This document shows, in pieces, positions 7,264-14,290 of a DNA stretch of 26,340 nt (the first letter of the stretch is position 1; every line of letters begins with the position of its first letter). A program made the translations under genes and the position numbers. The notes under the pieces are model-generated. The model was not told the DNA's origin and ran no database searches. It saw only the letters and a list, made by a program, of their open reading frames with translations. This DNA is from DASUDX01 sp036275365 (GTDB taxonomy: Bacteria; Pseudomonadota; Gammaproteobacteria; Nevskiales; Nevskiaceae): positions 1-26,340 of the forward strand of contig DASUDX010000134.1 of NCBI GenBank assembly GCA_036275365.1. The letters are read 5' to 3'.

Positions 7264-7974
7264 ATGCAGACCCCGGACTTCGCCCTGCCGCCCGCCCCGC
7301 ATTTCGCGCCGGCAGACCTGCTGTTCCTGTTCGAGCACTTCCCCGCGCCGGGCGTCGATGCGGTGGCGGCGGTGCAGCGGGTCCATGAACAACCGCTGTG
7401 GCTGGAGCGCATCCTCGACTCCCGCTATGTGCTGGAGGCCCTGCAGGACCGGCGTCAGCTGCTGCTGAGCGTGTCACCGCAGCTGTTCTTCGATGTGGCG
7501 CTGCGCCACAGCCTCGATCCCCTGGCGGCCAGCCGCAGCCCGGTGGAGCGGCTCACCATCCACTATCTGGCCCACCTGCTGGCGCTGTTCATCCGCAGCG
7601 AGCGCTGGCACCAGGCGAGCCCCGATGACCCGGAGCGCTACGCCTACCTGGCCGATCTGATGCAGGCCGCGCAGCAGGCCGAGCTGAGCCGGCGCTTTCT
7701 CTACGACGCCCATCTGGCCAACTACGCGCTGTGCTGCTCGGGCCTGTTCGCCCGCTGGATGACCCATCGCCGGGTCTATCACCGGCGGCCGGTCTCGATC
7801 GAGTACTACCGCCGCCTCGGCCGCACCCACTTCGGCCTCGCCGCCAGCCACGGGCTGGCCGCCCGCTACCAGCTCCACGAGGTGTTCCGTCACCTCGAGG
7901 CGCGCTTCGAATACTTCCGCGACGGGCTCGATCGTCTGGCCCAGCGCTTCCTGCCGCAGGCAGCAGCGGCCTGA
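7264..7974 (+). CDS. conserved-looking protein of unknown function
   Basis: 236 residues; I do not recognise the family. The protein is soluble-looking, with no signal peptide or membrane helix, and is rich in aromatic residues, arginine and histidine (for example FIRSERWHQ, ARWMTHRRVYHRRP, SIEYYRRLGRTHFGLA). It appears mostly helical. AGGAG at 7252-7256 is seven bases before ATG 7264 and only four before GTG 7261, so ATG 7264 is preferred. The gene stands alone on the plus strand after a possible terminator and converges with opgD, leaving only four bases between the two stop codons. Confidence 0.75.
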   Translation: MQTPDFALPPAPHFAPADLLFLFEHFPAPGVDAVAAVQRVHEQPLWLERILDSRYVLEALQDRRQLLLSVSPQLFFDVALRHSLDPLAASRSPVERLTIHYLAHLLALFIRSERWHQASPDDPERYAYLADLMQAAQQAELSRRFLYDAHLANYALCCSGLFARWMTHRRVYHRRPVSIEYYRRLGRTHFGLAASHGLAARYQLHEVFRHLEARFEYFRDGLDRLAQRFLPQAAAA

Positions 7975-7978
7975 GGCA

Positions 7979-9553
7979 CTAGAACTCGCGACGCTCCACC
8001 GGCGGTGGGGTCCACTGGTAGAGCCAGGTTTCCGACAGGGCCTGGCCGTCCTGGCGCAGGAACAGGCGCAGGTCGTAGGGCTCCTGGCTGTCGTCGGCGG
8101 GCACGATGTCGAAGATCGCGCGGTAGCCGCCAGCCGGAATCAGCGGCCGCGCCGAGACCTGCTCGATGCGCCCGCGCGAGCTGCTGATCACCGCCTCCAC
8201 CTTCTCCTCGCGACCGAGCAGGGGAATCGGCCCGCCGGTGAAATCCACCGCGAAGCGCTGCGAGTAGTAGCGGCGGCGCACCCCGGCCGGGCCGCCGATG
8301 CCGGTGCGGGTGTGGGCCACGGTGGCGAGGCTGGGCCCGACCGGCGCCTCGCGGCCCCAGTGCAGACGGTAGGCGAACAGATGCTCCTCGCCGGGCTGCG
8401 GCGTCTTCTCCGGCACCCAGAAGGCGACGATGTTGTCGAAGGTCTCGTCGAGCGTGGGAATCTCGAACAGCTGCACGCTGCCGCGGCCCCAGCCGTGCCG
8501 GGGCTCGACCCAGACGCTGGGCCGGCGGTCGTACCAGGCGCCATCGTCCTGGTAGTGGCTGAAGTCGCGGTCCCGCTGCAGCAGGCCGAAGCCGCGCGGG
8601 TTGTCATCGGCAAAGCTGTTGAGCCGGTTCACCGGCGGATTCACCAGCGGCCGCCAGATCCACTCGCCGGCACCGGTGTGCAGGGCGAGGCCATCGGAGT
8701 CATGGATCTCCGGGCGGAAGTCATTGCCCATGCGGCGGTCGTTCTCGCCGCACTGGTACATGCTGGTGAGCGGGGCGACGCCGAAGCGCTTGACCGCGGT
8801 GCGCGGATAGAGCGCCGCATCGACCTCCATCAGCAGGCGGTTGCCGGGCACGATCTCGAAACGGTAGGCGCCGGTGACGCTAGGCGACTCCAGCAGGGCG
8901 TAGATGACGAAGCGGTCGGCGCCGCGCGCCGGGCGCTCCAGCCAGAACTCGGAGAAGCGCGGGAACTCCTCGGGCTCCGGCTCGCCGGTGTTGAGCGCGA
9001 GCCCGCGCGCGGACAGGCCGTACTGCTTGTCGGCGCCGATGGCGCGGAAATAGCTCGCCCCGAGGAAGGAACAGACATCAGTGCCCCAGTCGAGGTGCGA
9101 CTGCACGCGGAAGCCGGCATAGCCGAGATCGCTGGGCATGCGGCCGAGGCGGGCCTTGCGGGTATCGAAATAGGTCGGGTCATAGCCCAGTGGCCGGCTG
9201 CGCCCCTGGTGCAGCTCGTGCAGGCGCACCCGCTCCTTGAAGTACAGGCCGCGGTGATGCAGCTGGGCGCGGAACGGCAGGCCGTCGGCCAGCCACAGGG
9301 CGCGCTCCGGCTGGAAGCGCAGGCTCTGGTAGTCGTCGTAGCTGATGTCGCGCAGCTTGGGCGGCAGGTCATCGGCAGGCGGCACATAGGCGCGCTGCGA
9401 GAGCTGGCGCGCGCGGCCCTTGAGGGCGGCGTAGTCGAACGGGCCCTCGTCGGCCGCGGCGGCGGCGGCAGCCAGACGGCCGGGCGTCAGACCGAGGGCA
9501 CCGAGGGCAAGACCGGCGCGCAGCAGGTCGCGCCGGGGCAGGGAGGGGCTCAT
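7979..9553 (-). CDS. opgD: periplasmic glucan biosynthesis protein OpgD (MdoD)
   Basis: 524 residues. The N-terminus has a twin-arginine pattern LPRRDLLRAG (5-14) followed by a hydrophobic alanine/leucine stretch, so Tat export to the periplasm is expected, as known for OpgD. The mature part has the MdoG/MdoD family blocks FDYAALKGRARQLS, YVPPADDLPPKLRDISYDDY, YFKERVRLHE, LGYAGFRV, DVCSFLGASYFRA, MYQCGENDR and NDFRPEIHDSDGL. The family acts on osmoregulated periplasmic glucans; OpgD influences their length distribution. GGAG about eight bases upstream supports the start. The ATG overlaps the tesB stop (ATGA, 9550-9553). No opgG or opgH is in the window. Confidence 0.92.
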   Translation of the reverse strand: MSPSLPRRDLLRAGLALGALGLTPGRLAAAAAAADEGPFDYAALKGRARQLSQRAYVPPADDLPPKLRDISYDDYQSLRFQPERALWLADGLPFRAQLHHRGLYFKERVRLHELHQGRSRPLGYDPTYFDTRKARLGRMPSDLGYAGFRVQSHLDWGTDVCSFLGASYFRAIGADKQYGLSARGLALNTGEPEPEEFPRFSEFWLERPARGADRFVIYALLESPSVTGAYRFEIVPGNRLLMEVDAALYPRTAVKRFGVAPLTSMYQCGENDRRMGNDFRPEIHDSDGLALHTGAGEWIWRPLVNPPVNRLNSFADDNPRGFGLLQRDRDFSHYQDDGAWYDRRPSVWVEPRHGWGRGSVQLFEIPTLDETFDNIVAFWVPEKTPQPGEEHLFAYRLHWGREAPVGPSLATVAHTRTGIGGPAGVRRRYYSQRFAVDFTGGPIPLLGREEKVEAVISSSRGRIEQVSARPLIPAGGYRAIFDIVPADDSQEPYDLRLFLRQDGQALSETWLYQWTPPPVERREF

Positions 9554-10437
9554 GAGGAGACTCCGGCAGTCAGGGTCAGGGATCGCATCAGGCTCTCCTG
9601 GGCGCTGCTCGCCACCAGGTGGCCCTCGCGGGTGTAGATCTGGCCGCGCGAGAGGCCGCGCGCGCCCTGGGCGGTGGGCGCATCCATGGCGTAGAGCAGC
9701 CACTCGTCCACCCGCGCATCGCGGTGGAACCACAGCGCATGGTCGATCGAGGCGCAGACCATGTCGTTGGAGAACCAGCTGCGCGCATGCGGCAGCAGGG
9801 CGGTGGAGAGCAGGTTGAAGTCGCTGGCATAGGCCAGCACGCAGCGGTGCAGCATGGGGTCGTCCGGCAGGCGGCCAGCGGCGCGGAACCAGATCGCCTG
9901 GCGCGGCGGGCTGGCCTGCGGGTGGAAGGGGTTGGCATCGCTGACCGGGCGGAACTCGATGGCCAGCTCGCGCCGCAGCGCCTGGCGCAGGCGCTCCGGC
10001 AGCTCACGGGTTTCGGCCACCCAGCGGCGGCGCAGCTCGTCATGGGGCAGCAGCGCTTCGGGGGCCGGCACCTCGGGCATCGGCTGCTGGTGGTCGAGCC
10101 CGGGCTCGGGCTTCTGGAACGAGGCGATCATCGACAGGATCGGCTGGCCGTGCTGGATCGCCTGCACCCGGCGCGCGGTGAAGCTGCGGCCATCGCGGGT
10201 GCGGTCGACCTCGTAGACGATCGGCTTTTCCATATCGCCCGGGCGCAGGAAGTAGGCGTGCAGGGAGTGCGGCACCACCCCGCGCACCGTGCGGCTGGCC
10301 GCCACCAGCGCCTGGCCGATGACCTGGCCGCCGAACACGCTCTTGCCGCCGAGATCGCGGCTCTGGCCGCGGAAGAGATTGTCCTCGAGCGTCTCGAGAT
10401 CGAGCAGGCTGACGAGGTCTTGCAGGCAGCGGTTCAT
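9550..10437 (-). CDS. tesB: acyl-CoA thioesterase II
   Basis: 295 residues, close to the ~286 of E. coli TesB. It is a double hot-dog thioesterase: first domain with DNLFRGQS, GGQVIGQALVAA and SLHAYFLRPG; second domain with AYASDFNLLSTALLPH, SIDHALWFHR and ARGLSRGQIY. The catalytic residues known from E. coli (Asp204, Thr228, Gln278) correspond to the Asp of ASDFNLL, the Ser of CASIDHALW (a conservative change) and the Gln of SSAQES. It hydrolyses acyl-CoAs in the cytosol. It lies 38 bases downstream of the receiver gene, and its stop overlaps opgD, so it may be read from the regulator operon or from its own promoter in the gap. Confidence 0.94.
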   Translation of the reverse strand: MNRCLQDLVSLLDLETLEDNLFRGQSRDLGGKSVFGGQVIGQALVAASRTVRGVVPHSLHAYFLRPGDMEKPIVYEVDRTRDGRSFTARRVQAIQHGQPILSMIASFQKPEPGLDHQQPMPEVPAPEALLPHDELRRRWVAETRELPERLRQALRRELAIEFRPVSDANPFHPQASPPRQAIWFRAAGRLPDDPMLHRCVLAYASDFNLLSTALLPHARSWFSNDMVCASIDHALWFHRDARVDEWLLYAMDAPTAQGARGLSRGQIYTREGHLVASSAQESLMRSLTLTAGVSS

Positions 10438-10475
10438 GGGCGGGCGGGTACAGGCGACCCGTCTATTCTCGCCGA

Positions 10476-10946
10476 TCAGGCCGCGCCATCCGGGGTCGAC
10501 AGGGGCGGGGCCGGCGCGCTGGCGGCCGGATCGGCGCGGCGCAGACGCTGGTAGAGGGCGCGCAGCTCCAGCAGATTCCACACCCGCAGCATGGCTTCCA
10601 GGGCATCGAAGGGCTTGGCCAGAAAATCCCGCGCGCCCAGCGCCAGGGCGCGGCGGCGCGCCTCCAGGCTGTCATCGGCGGTGAGCACCAGCACCGGGCG
10701 GAACTGATCCGGCCCGGCCTCGCGGCGCAGCTGCTCGAGCACCGCATAGCCATCGAGCTGGGGCATCTTCAGGTCGAGGATCACCAGATCCGGATCGAAG
10801 GCCTTGACCAGATCGAGGCTGCGGCGCGGGTCGGTGGTGCTCACCACCTGGGCAAAGCCCTCGCTCTGCAGCAGCTGCTCGAGCAGGCGCAGATTGGCGG
10901 CCTGGTCGTCGATCAGCAGCAGGCGGGCATCACGCAGATCGGTCAT
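10476..10946 (-). CDS. stand-alone response regulator receiver (REC) protein
   Basis: 156 residues, essentially one receiver domain: acidic pair Asp13-Asp14 in LLIDDQ, phospho-acceptor Asp58 in LVILDLKMP, Thr89 in VLTAD and Lys111 in FLAKPFD. After the domain there is a helix (RVWNLLELRALYQRLRR), common in RpfG-like or phosphorelay receivers, and a short proline/alanine tail. No DNA-binding or enzymatic output domain is present. It probably works by protein contact or as a phosphate shuttle for the hybrid kinase whose gene overlaps it by 17 bases. Confidence 0.92.
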   Translation of the reverse strand: MTDLRDARLLLIDDQAANLRLLEQLLQSEGFAQVVSTTDPRRSLDLVKAFDPDLVILDLKMPQLDGYAVLEQLRREAGPDQFRPVLVLTADDSLEARRRALALGARDFLAKPFDALEAMLRVWNLLELRALYQRLRRADPAASAPAPPLSTPDGAA

Positions 10947-12855
10947 CGGCTCTCACCCGGTTGAGGACTTCATCGAAACGGCGCACATCGAGCGGCTTGG
11001 CCAGGAAGCCATCGGCCCCGGCGGCGAGCAGGCGCTCGCGGGTCTGCGGCAGGGCATCGGCACTGAGCACCACCACCGCGGTCGGCCCGCCCGCCGGGCG
11101 CTCGCCGCGGACCGCCAGCAGGGCCTCGCCGCTGCCATCGGGCAGATGCAGATCGAGCAGGATCAGGTCGTAGCGGCGCTCGCCCAGGGCGGCGCGCGCC
11201 TCGGCCAGGGTGGTGGCGGTGTCCGCCTGCACGCCCGGATGGCGGGCCAGCAGCAGATCCAGCAGGGCGCGGTTGGCCGGGTTGTCCTCCACGCAGAGCA
11301 CGGCGAGCGGGCGCTGATCGCCAGCCACCGGGATCTCGGCCCGCGGTGTCCGGGGTTCCACCGGCGCCTCGCCGCTGGGCGCCAGCACCAGCTCGAAGCA
11401 GCTGCCGCCCTCGGGCAGCGGCTGGGCGCGCAGCTCGCCGCCCATCACCCGGGCCAGACCGCGGGAGAGGGCGAGGCCCAGACCGGTTCCCGGCACGCCG
11501 GGCAGCTCGTTGCCCCGCTCGAAGGGCACGAACAGCCGCGCCTGCAGCTCCGGGCTCAGGCCGATGCCGCTGTCGCGGACCTGTATGGCGAGGGTGGTGG
11601 CGGTCTGCTCGATGCGGATCTCCGCCCAGCCGTCGCGGCGGTTGTACTTGATGGCGTTGGACAGCAGGTTGAGCAGGATCTGCCGCAGGCGGGCGCGGTC
11701 GGCGCGCACCACGGCGGCGGTTGCGGGCACCGGGCGCAGGGTCACGCCGGCAGCCACCGCCTCCGGCTCGGAGAGCTGCAGCGCCTCTTCGAGCAGGGGC
11801 TGCAGGCGCAGCGGCTGCAGCTCCGCACTCAGGCGGCCGGATTCGATGCGGGCGAGATCCAGCACCTCGTCGATCAGACCCAGCAGATGGGCGCCGGCAT
11901 CGAGCATGGGCCGGGTGCGGCCGGCCAGCGCCGGCTGCTCGCGCTCGATCAGCTGGGCATAGCCGAGCACCGCGTTGAGCGGGGTGCGCAGCTCGTGACT
12001 CATCCGCGAGAGGAACTCGGTCTTGGCGCGGCTGGCGCGCTCGGCCTCCTCGCGCGCCTGCTCGGCGACCCGGCGCTGCTCGGCCAGCCGCCGGCCGACC
12101 TCGTCGAGCCGGCGGTCCAGGGCGCTCAGCTCATCGCCCGGCGGCAGGCCGGCGCTGGGGGTTTCGTCCACCAGCCGCTCGGCGCGCGCCATCACCGCCC
12201 GGCTGCGCCGCACCACGCTGCGCGAGAACAGGCGCACCGCGAACAGGGCCCCGGCCACACCGGCCAGCAGGGTCATGGCGATGGCCCCGAGCGTCTGGGC
12301 GCGCACCCGGCTGGCGGCGACGATGCGCTCGTCGATCAGCACCCGCTCGCGCCGCAGCGCCTCGGCCAGCTCGGCGCGCATCACATCGAGGCGCTCCTTG
12401 CCGGTGACCAGCTTGGGCTGGAGCGTCTCCGGGGGGTCGTCGAGCAGATCGGCCCAGCCGTCGAGCTTGTCCTGGATCATCGGCTGCAGGCGGGCGAGAC
12501 GGGCGCGCTGCTCGGGATCACGCACCCGCTCGTCGAGCCGGCGCTGGACCTCGCCGAGCTCGCGCAGGGCGCGATCACGCGGCGCCAGGAACGAGGGCTG
12601 GCGGGTGAGCAGATAGCCGCGCACGCCGGCGGCGGCCTCGGCCAGCAGGGTGTGCAGGGTCTGCAGATCGCCCTGCACTTCCAGGGTGCGGCGGACCTCG
12701 GCCTCGGCGGCGACATACTGGCGCTCGAGCAGGAGGATGGCGCTGAGCGCCGCCATCTGCAGCAGCACCGGCACGCCCACCATCACCAGCCCCTTGACCG
12801 CCAGCGGGGCCTCGGCCCAGCCGCGCCAGGCGCGCGGGCGATACGGCCGGCTCAT
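10930..12855 (-). CDS. CHASE3-type hybrid sensor histidine kinase with C-terminal receiver
   Basis: 641 residues. Order: transmembrane helix 1 (about 20-43), periplasmic helical region fitting CHASE3 (44-185; VRGYLLTRQPSFLAPRDRA is typical), transmembrane helix 2 (189-210), a HAMP-like/coiled-coil linker (211-275), HisKA with phospho-His287 in FLSRMSHELRTPLNAVLGYA, HATPase with N-box Asn396/Asn400, G1 DSGIG (428-432) and G2 GTGLGLAL (457-464), then a receiver domain with Asp568 in LILLDLHLPDG and Lys620. All catalytic residues are intact, so it should autophosphorylate and pass phosphate internally. The start overlaps the LuxR gene stop (ATGA), and its end overlaps the next receiver gene. Confidence 0.94.
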   Translation of the reverse strand: MSRPYRPRAWRGWAEAPLAVKGLVMVGVPVLLQMAALSAILLLERQYVAAEAEVRRTLEVQGDLQTLHTLLAEAAAGVRGYLLTRQPSFLAPRDRALRELGEVQRRLDERVRDPEQRARLARLQPMIQDKLDGWADLLDDPPETLQPKLVTGKERLDVMRAELAEALRRERVLIDERIVAASRVRAQTLGAIAMTLLAGVAGALFAVRLFSRSVVRRSRAVMARAERLVDETPSAGLPPGDELSALDRRLDEVGRRLAEQRRVAEQAREEAERASRAKTEFLSRMSHELRTPLNAVLGYAQLIEREQPALAGRTRPMLDAGAHLLGLIDEVLDLARIESGRLSAELQPLRLQPLLEEALQLSEPEAVAAGVTLRPVPATAAVVRADRARLRQILLNLLSNAIKYNRRDGWAEIRIEQTATTLAIQVRDSGIGLSPELQARLFVPFERGNELPGVPGTGLGLALSRGLARVMGGELRAQPLPEGGSCFELVLAPSGEAPVEPRTPRAEIPVAGDQRPLAVLCVEDNPANRALLDLLLARHPGVQADTATTLAEARAALGERRYDLILLDLHLPDGSGEALLAVRGERPAGGPTAVVVLSADALPQTRERLLAAGADGFLAKPLDVRRFDEVLNRVRADDRSA

Positions 12856-13598
12856 GGCGTCCAGCCGCCGCGCACGGCCAGCACCGCGGCCTGGGTGCGG
12901 TCCTTCACCCCGAGCTTGTGCAGCACCCGCTCGACATGGATCTTCACCGTGCCCGCGGCGATGCCGAGCTGGGCGCCCATCTCGGCATTGCTCAGCCCCT
13001 GCGGCAGGCAGTGCAGCACCTCGCGCTCGCGCGGGGTGAGCTGCTCGAGCAGCGCGGTCCAGCCCGGGTCGGCGACGGCGGTCACCGCCGGTGACCGCAG
13101 CAGGCCGGCCAGCAGCGCCGCCGCCGCCTGCAGGGTCGGCTCGTCATCGGCCTCCGGCTGCAGCCGCCGCTGGGCATCGAGCAGCACCCACAGGCCCTGG
13201 CACTCGCCACCCAGACACAGCGGCTCCACCCATTCCAGGGCGGTGGCCCCGGCCGGTACCCGCAGCTGGCTGTAGGCCTCGTGGCGCAGCACCCGGTGGT
13301 AGGGCTTGCGCAGGGCCGCGGCCAGCGCCCCGCGCACCGGCAGGCGCGAGCCGGCCGGCGCCAGCTCGCCCTGGCTGGCGAGCACCTCCAGCGTGCCCTC
13401 GCGGTAGGCCAGCAGCGCCCCGCTGGCGACCGCGAGAAAGCGGCGCAGCTCGCCCAGCGCCTCGGCGTAGGGCGCGCTGTCCGGCCCGCGGGTGGCGAGC
13501 AGGCCGCCGAGCCGGGTGAGCAGCTGCAGGCGCGCCTCGCGGGCGGCGTCCTCGCGCAGCTGGCGGCGCAGATCGCGGGCAGTGGCGGTTTCATTCAT
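12852..13598 (-). CDS. LuxR-type transcriptional regulator with GAF-like N-terminal domain
   Basis: 248 residues. The C-terminal helix-turn-helix is canonical: LTPREREVL (187-195) then SNAEMGAQLGIAAGTVKIHV and HKLGVKDRTQAA (to about 237). The N-terminal ~165 residues begin with a charged helix and continue into a GAF-like fold (LASQGELAP, VEPLCLGGECQGLWVLL). No receiver aspartates are present, so it is not a phosphorylated response regulator. It is the first gene of the regulator operon, overlapping the kinase start by ATGA. A perfect palindrome lies 20 bases upstream of its ATG and could be its operator. Confidence 0.87.
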   Translation of the reverse strand: MNETATARDLRRQLREDAAREARLQLLTRLGGLLATRGPDSAPYAEALGELRRFLAVASGALLAYREGTLEVLASQGELAPAGSRLPVRGALAAALRKPYHRVLRHEAYSQLRVPAGATALEWVEPLCLGGECQGLWVLLDAQRRLQPEADDEPTLQAAAALLAGLLRSPAVTAVADPGWTALLEQLTPREREVLHCLPQGLSNAEMGAQLGIAAGTVKIHVERVLHKLGVKDRTQAAVLAVRGGWTP

Positions 13599-13617
13599 GC
13601 CAGCAGCATAGACCGTT

Positions 13618-13629
13618 CGGCATATGCCG
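13618..13629. promoter_or_regulatory. 12-bp perfect palindrome, candidate operator
   Basis: CGGCATATGCCG is perfectly palindromic. It lies in the 126-base divergent gap between the LuxR-type regulator (start 13598) and the SgcJ/EcaC-like gene (start 13725). LuxR-type dimers bind dyad sites of this kind, so autoregulation is a reasonable inference. Confidence 0.45.
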
Positions 13630-13724
13630 GTTGCTGCCGTCCAGCCGATTTCTCAAGCGGGCCGCGGACCGAGAGTGGCGTCGTGTTCCTTCCTCCCCTG
13701 TCGAGTTCAAAAAGGAGTTTGACC

Positions 13725-14237
13725 ATGCGTACCCTGTTCGCGGCCGCCCTCGGCCTTGCCCTGCTGCCGGCCAGCCTGTCGGCCGAAACCCTGCCCGTGC
13801 GCTACGAGGCGGTGGCCGCCGCCCCGGCCAGCGCCGAGGAGCGCGAGATCGCCGCCCTGTTCGACCGCTGGAATGCCGCGCTCGCCACCGGCAACCCGGA
13901 TGCGGTGGCCGCCCTCTACGCCCCCAACGCGGTGCTGCTGCCGACGGTGAGCAACGAGGTGCGCGACACCCCGGAGAAGATCCGCGCCTACTTCGTGAAG
14001 TTCCTGCAGGCCAAGCCGCAGGGCACCATCAACTACCGGCAGGTGCGCCGGCTGGATGACAACACGGCGCTCGATGCCGGCGTCTACACCTTCGAGCTGG
14101 TCAAGGACGGCCGCAAGCAGACCGTGCAGGCCCGCTACAACTATCTCTACGAGAAGGTGGGCGGCCGCTGGCTGATCGTCAACCACCACTCCTCGGCGAT
14201 GCCGGAGCCGGTGGGCCAGGTCACCGCCTCGCGCTGA
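13725..14237 (+). CDS. secreted SgcJ/EcaC (DUF4440, SnoaL-like) family protein
   Basis: 170 residues. Residues 1-20 form a Sec signal peptide ending SLSA before ETLPV. The mature part is a SnoaL/NTF2-like cone fold: IAALFDRWNAALATGNPDAV, ALYAPNAVLLPTVSNEVRDT, KIRAYFVKFL and GRWLIVNHHSS at the end. This pattern matches the SgcJ/EcaC oxidoreductase-like family, whose function is poorly known; the NTF2 fold commonly binds small molecules or forms dimers. GGAG at 13714-13717 lies seven bases before the ATG. The stop codon is inside the outer arm of a terminator hairpin shared with yheS. Confidence 0.87.
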   Translation: MRTLFAAALGLALLPASLSAETLPVRYEAVAAAPASAEEREIAALFDRWNAALATGNPDAVAALYAPNAVLLPTVSNEVRDTPEKIRAYFVKFLQAKPQGTINYRQVRRLDDNTALDAGVYTFELVKDGRKQTVQARYNYLYEKVGGRWLIVNHHSSAMPEPVGQVTASR

Positions 14238-14290
14238 AACGGCGGGGATTGCCCGACGCCCCGGCCCCTGGCCGGGGCGTCGTCGTTTCA
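14235..14290. terminator. bidirectional terminator hairpin between two convergent genes
   Basis: CGACGCCCCGGCC (14254-14266) pairs perfectly with GGCCGGGGCGTCG (14270-14282) around the loop CCT. Outside it, TGAAACG (14235-14241) pairs with CGTTTCA (14284-14290). Both outer arms contain a stop codon: TGA for the plus gene and TCA (TGA on minus) for yheS. T tracts are weak on both sides, but stem strength and position support a shared terminator. Confidence 0.65.

Noticed and set aside
9554..9733. Upstream extension of OpgD by 60 codons
   Set aside because: It overlaps tesB and would bury the twin-arginine signal; ATG 9553 has a ribosome binding site and an ATGA overlap.
10804..13275. 823-codon plus-strand open frame antisense to the hybrid kinase operon
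   Set aside because: It runs opposite three well-supported genes, and its translation is low-complexity Gln/Ala/Gly/His-rich with no family motif; expected in GC-rich DNA.
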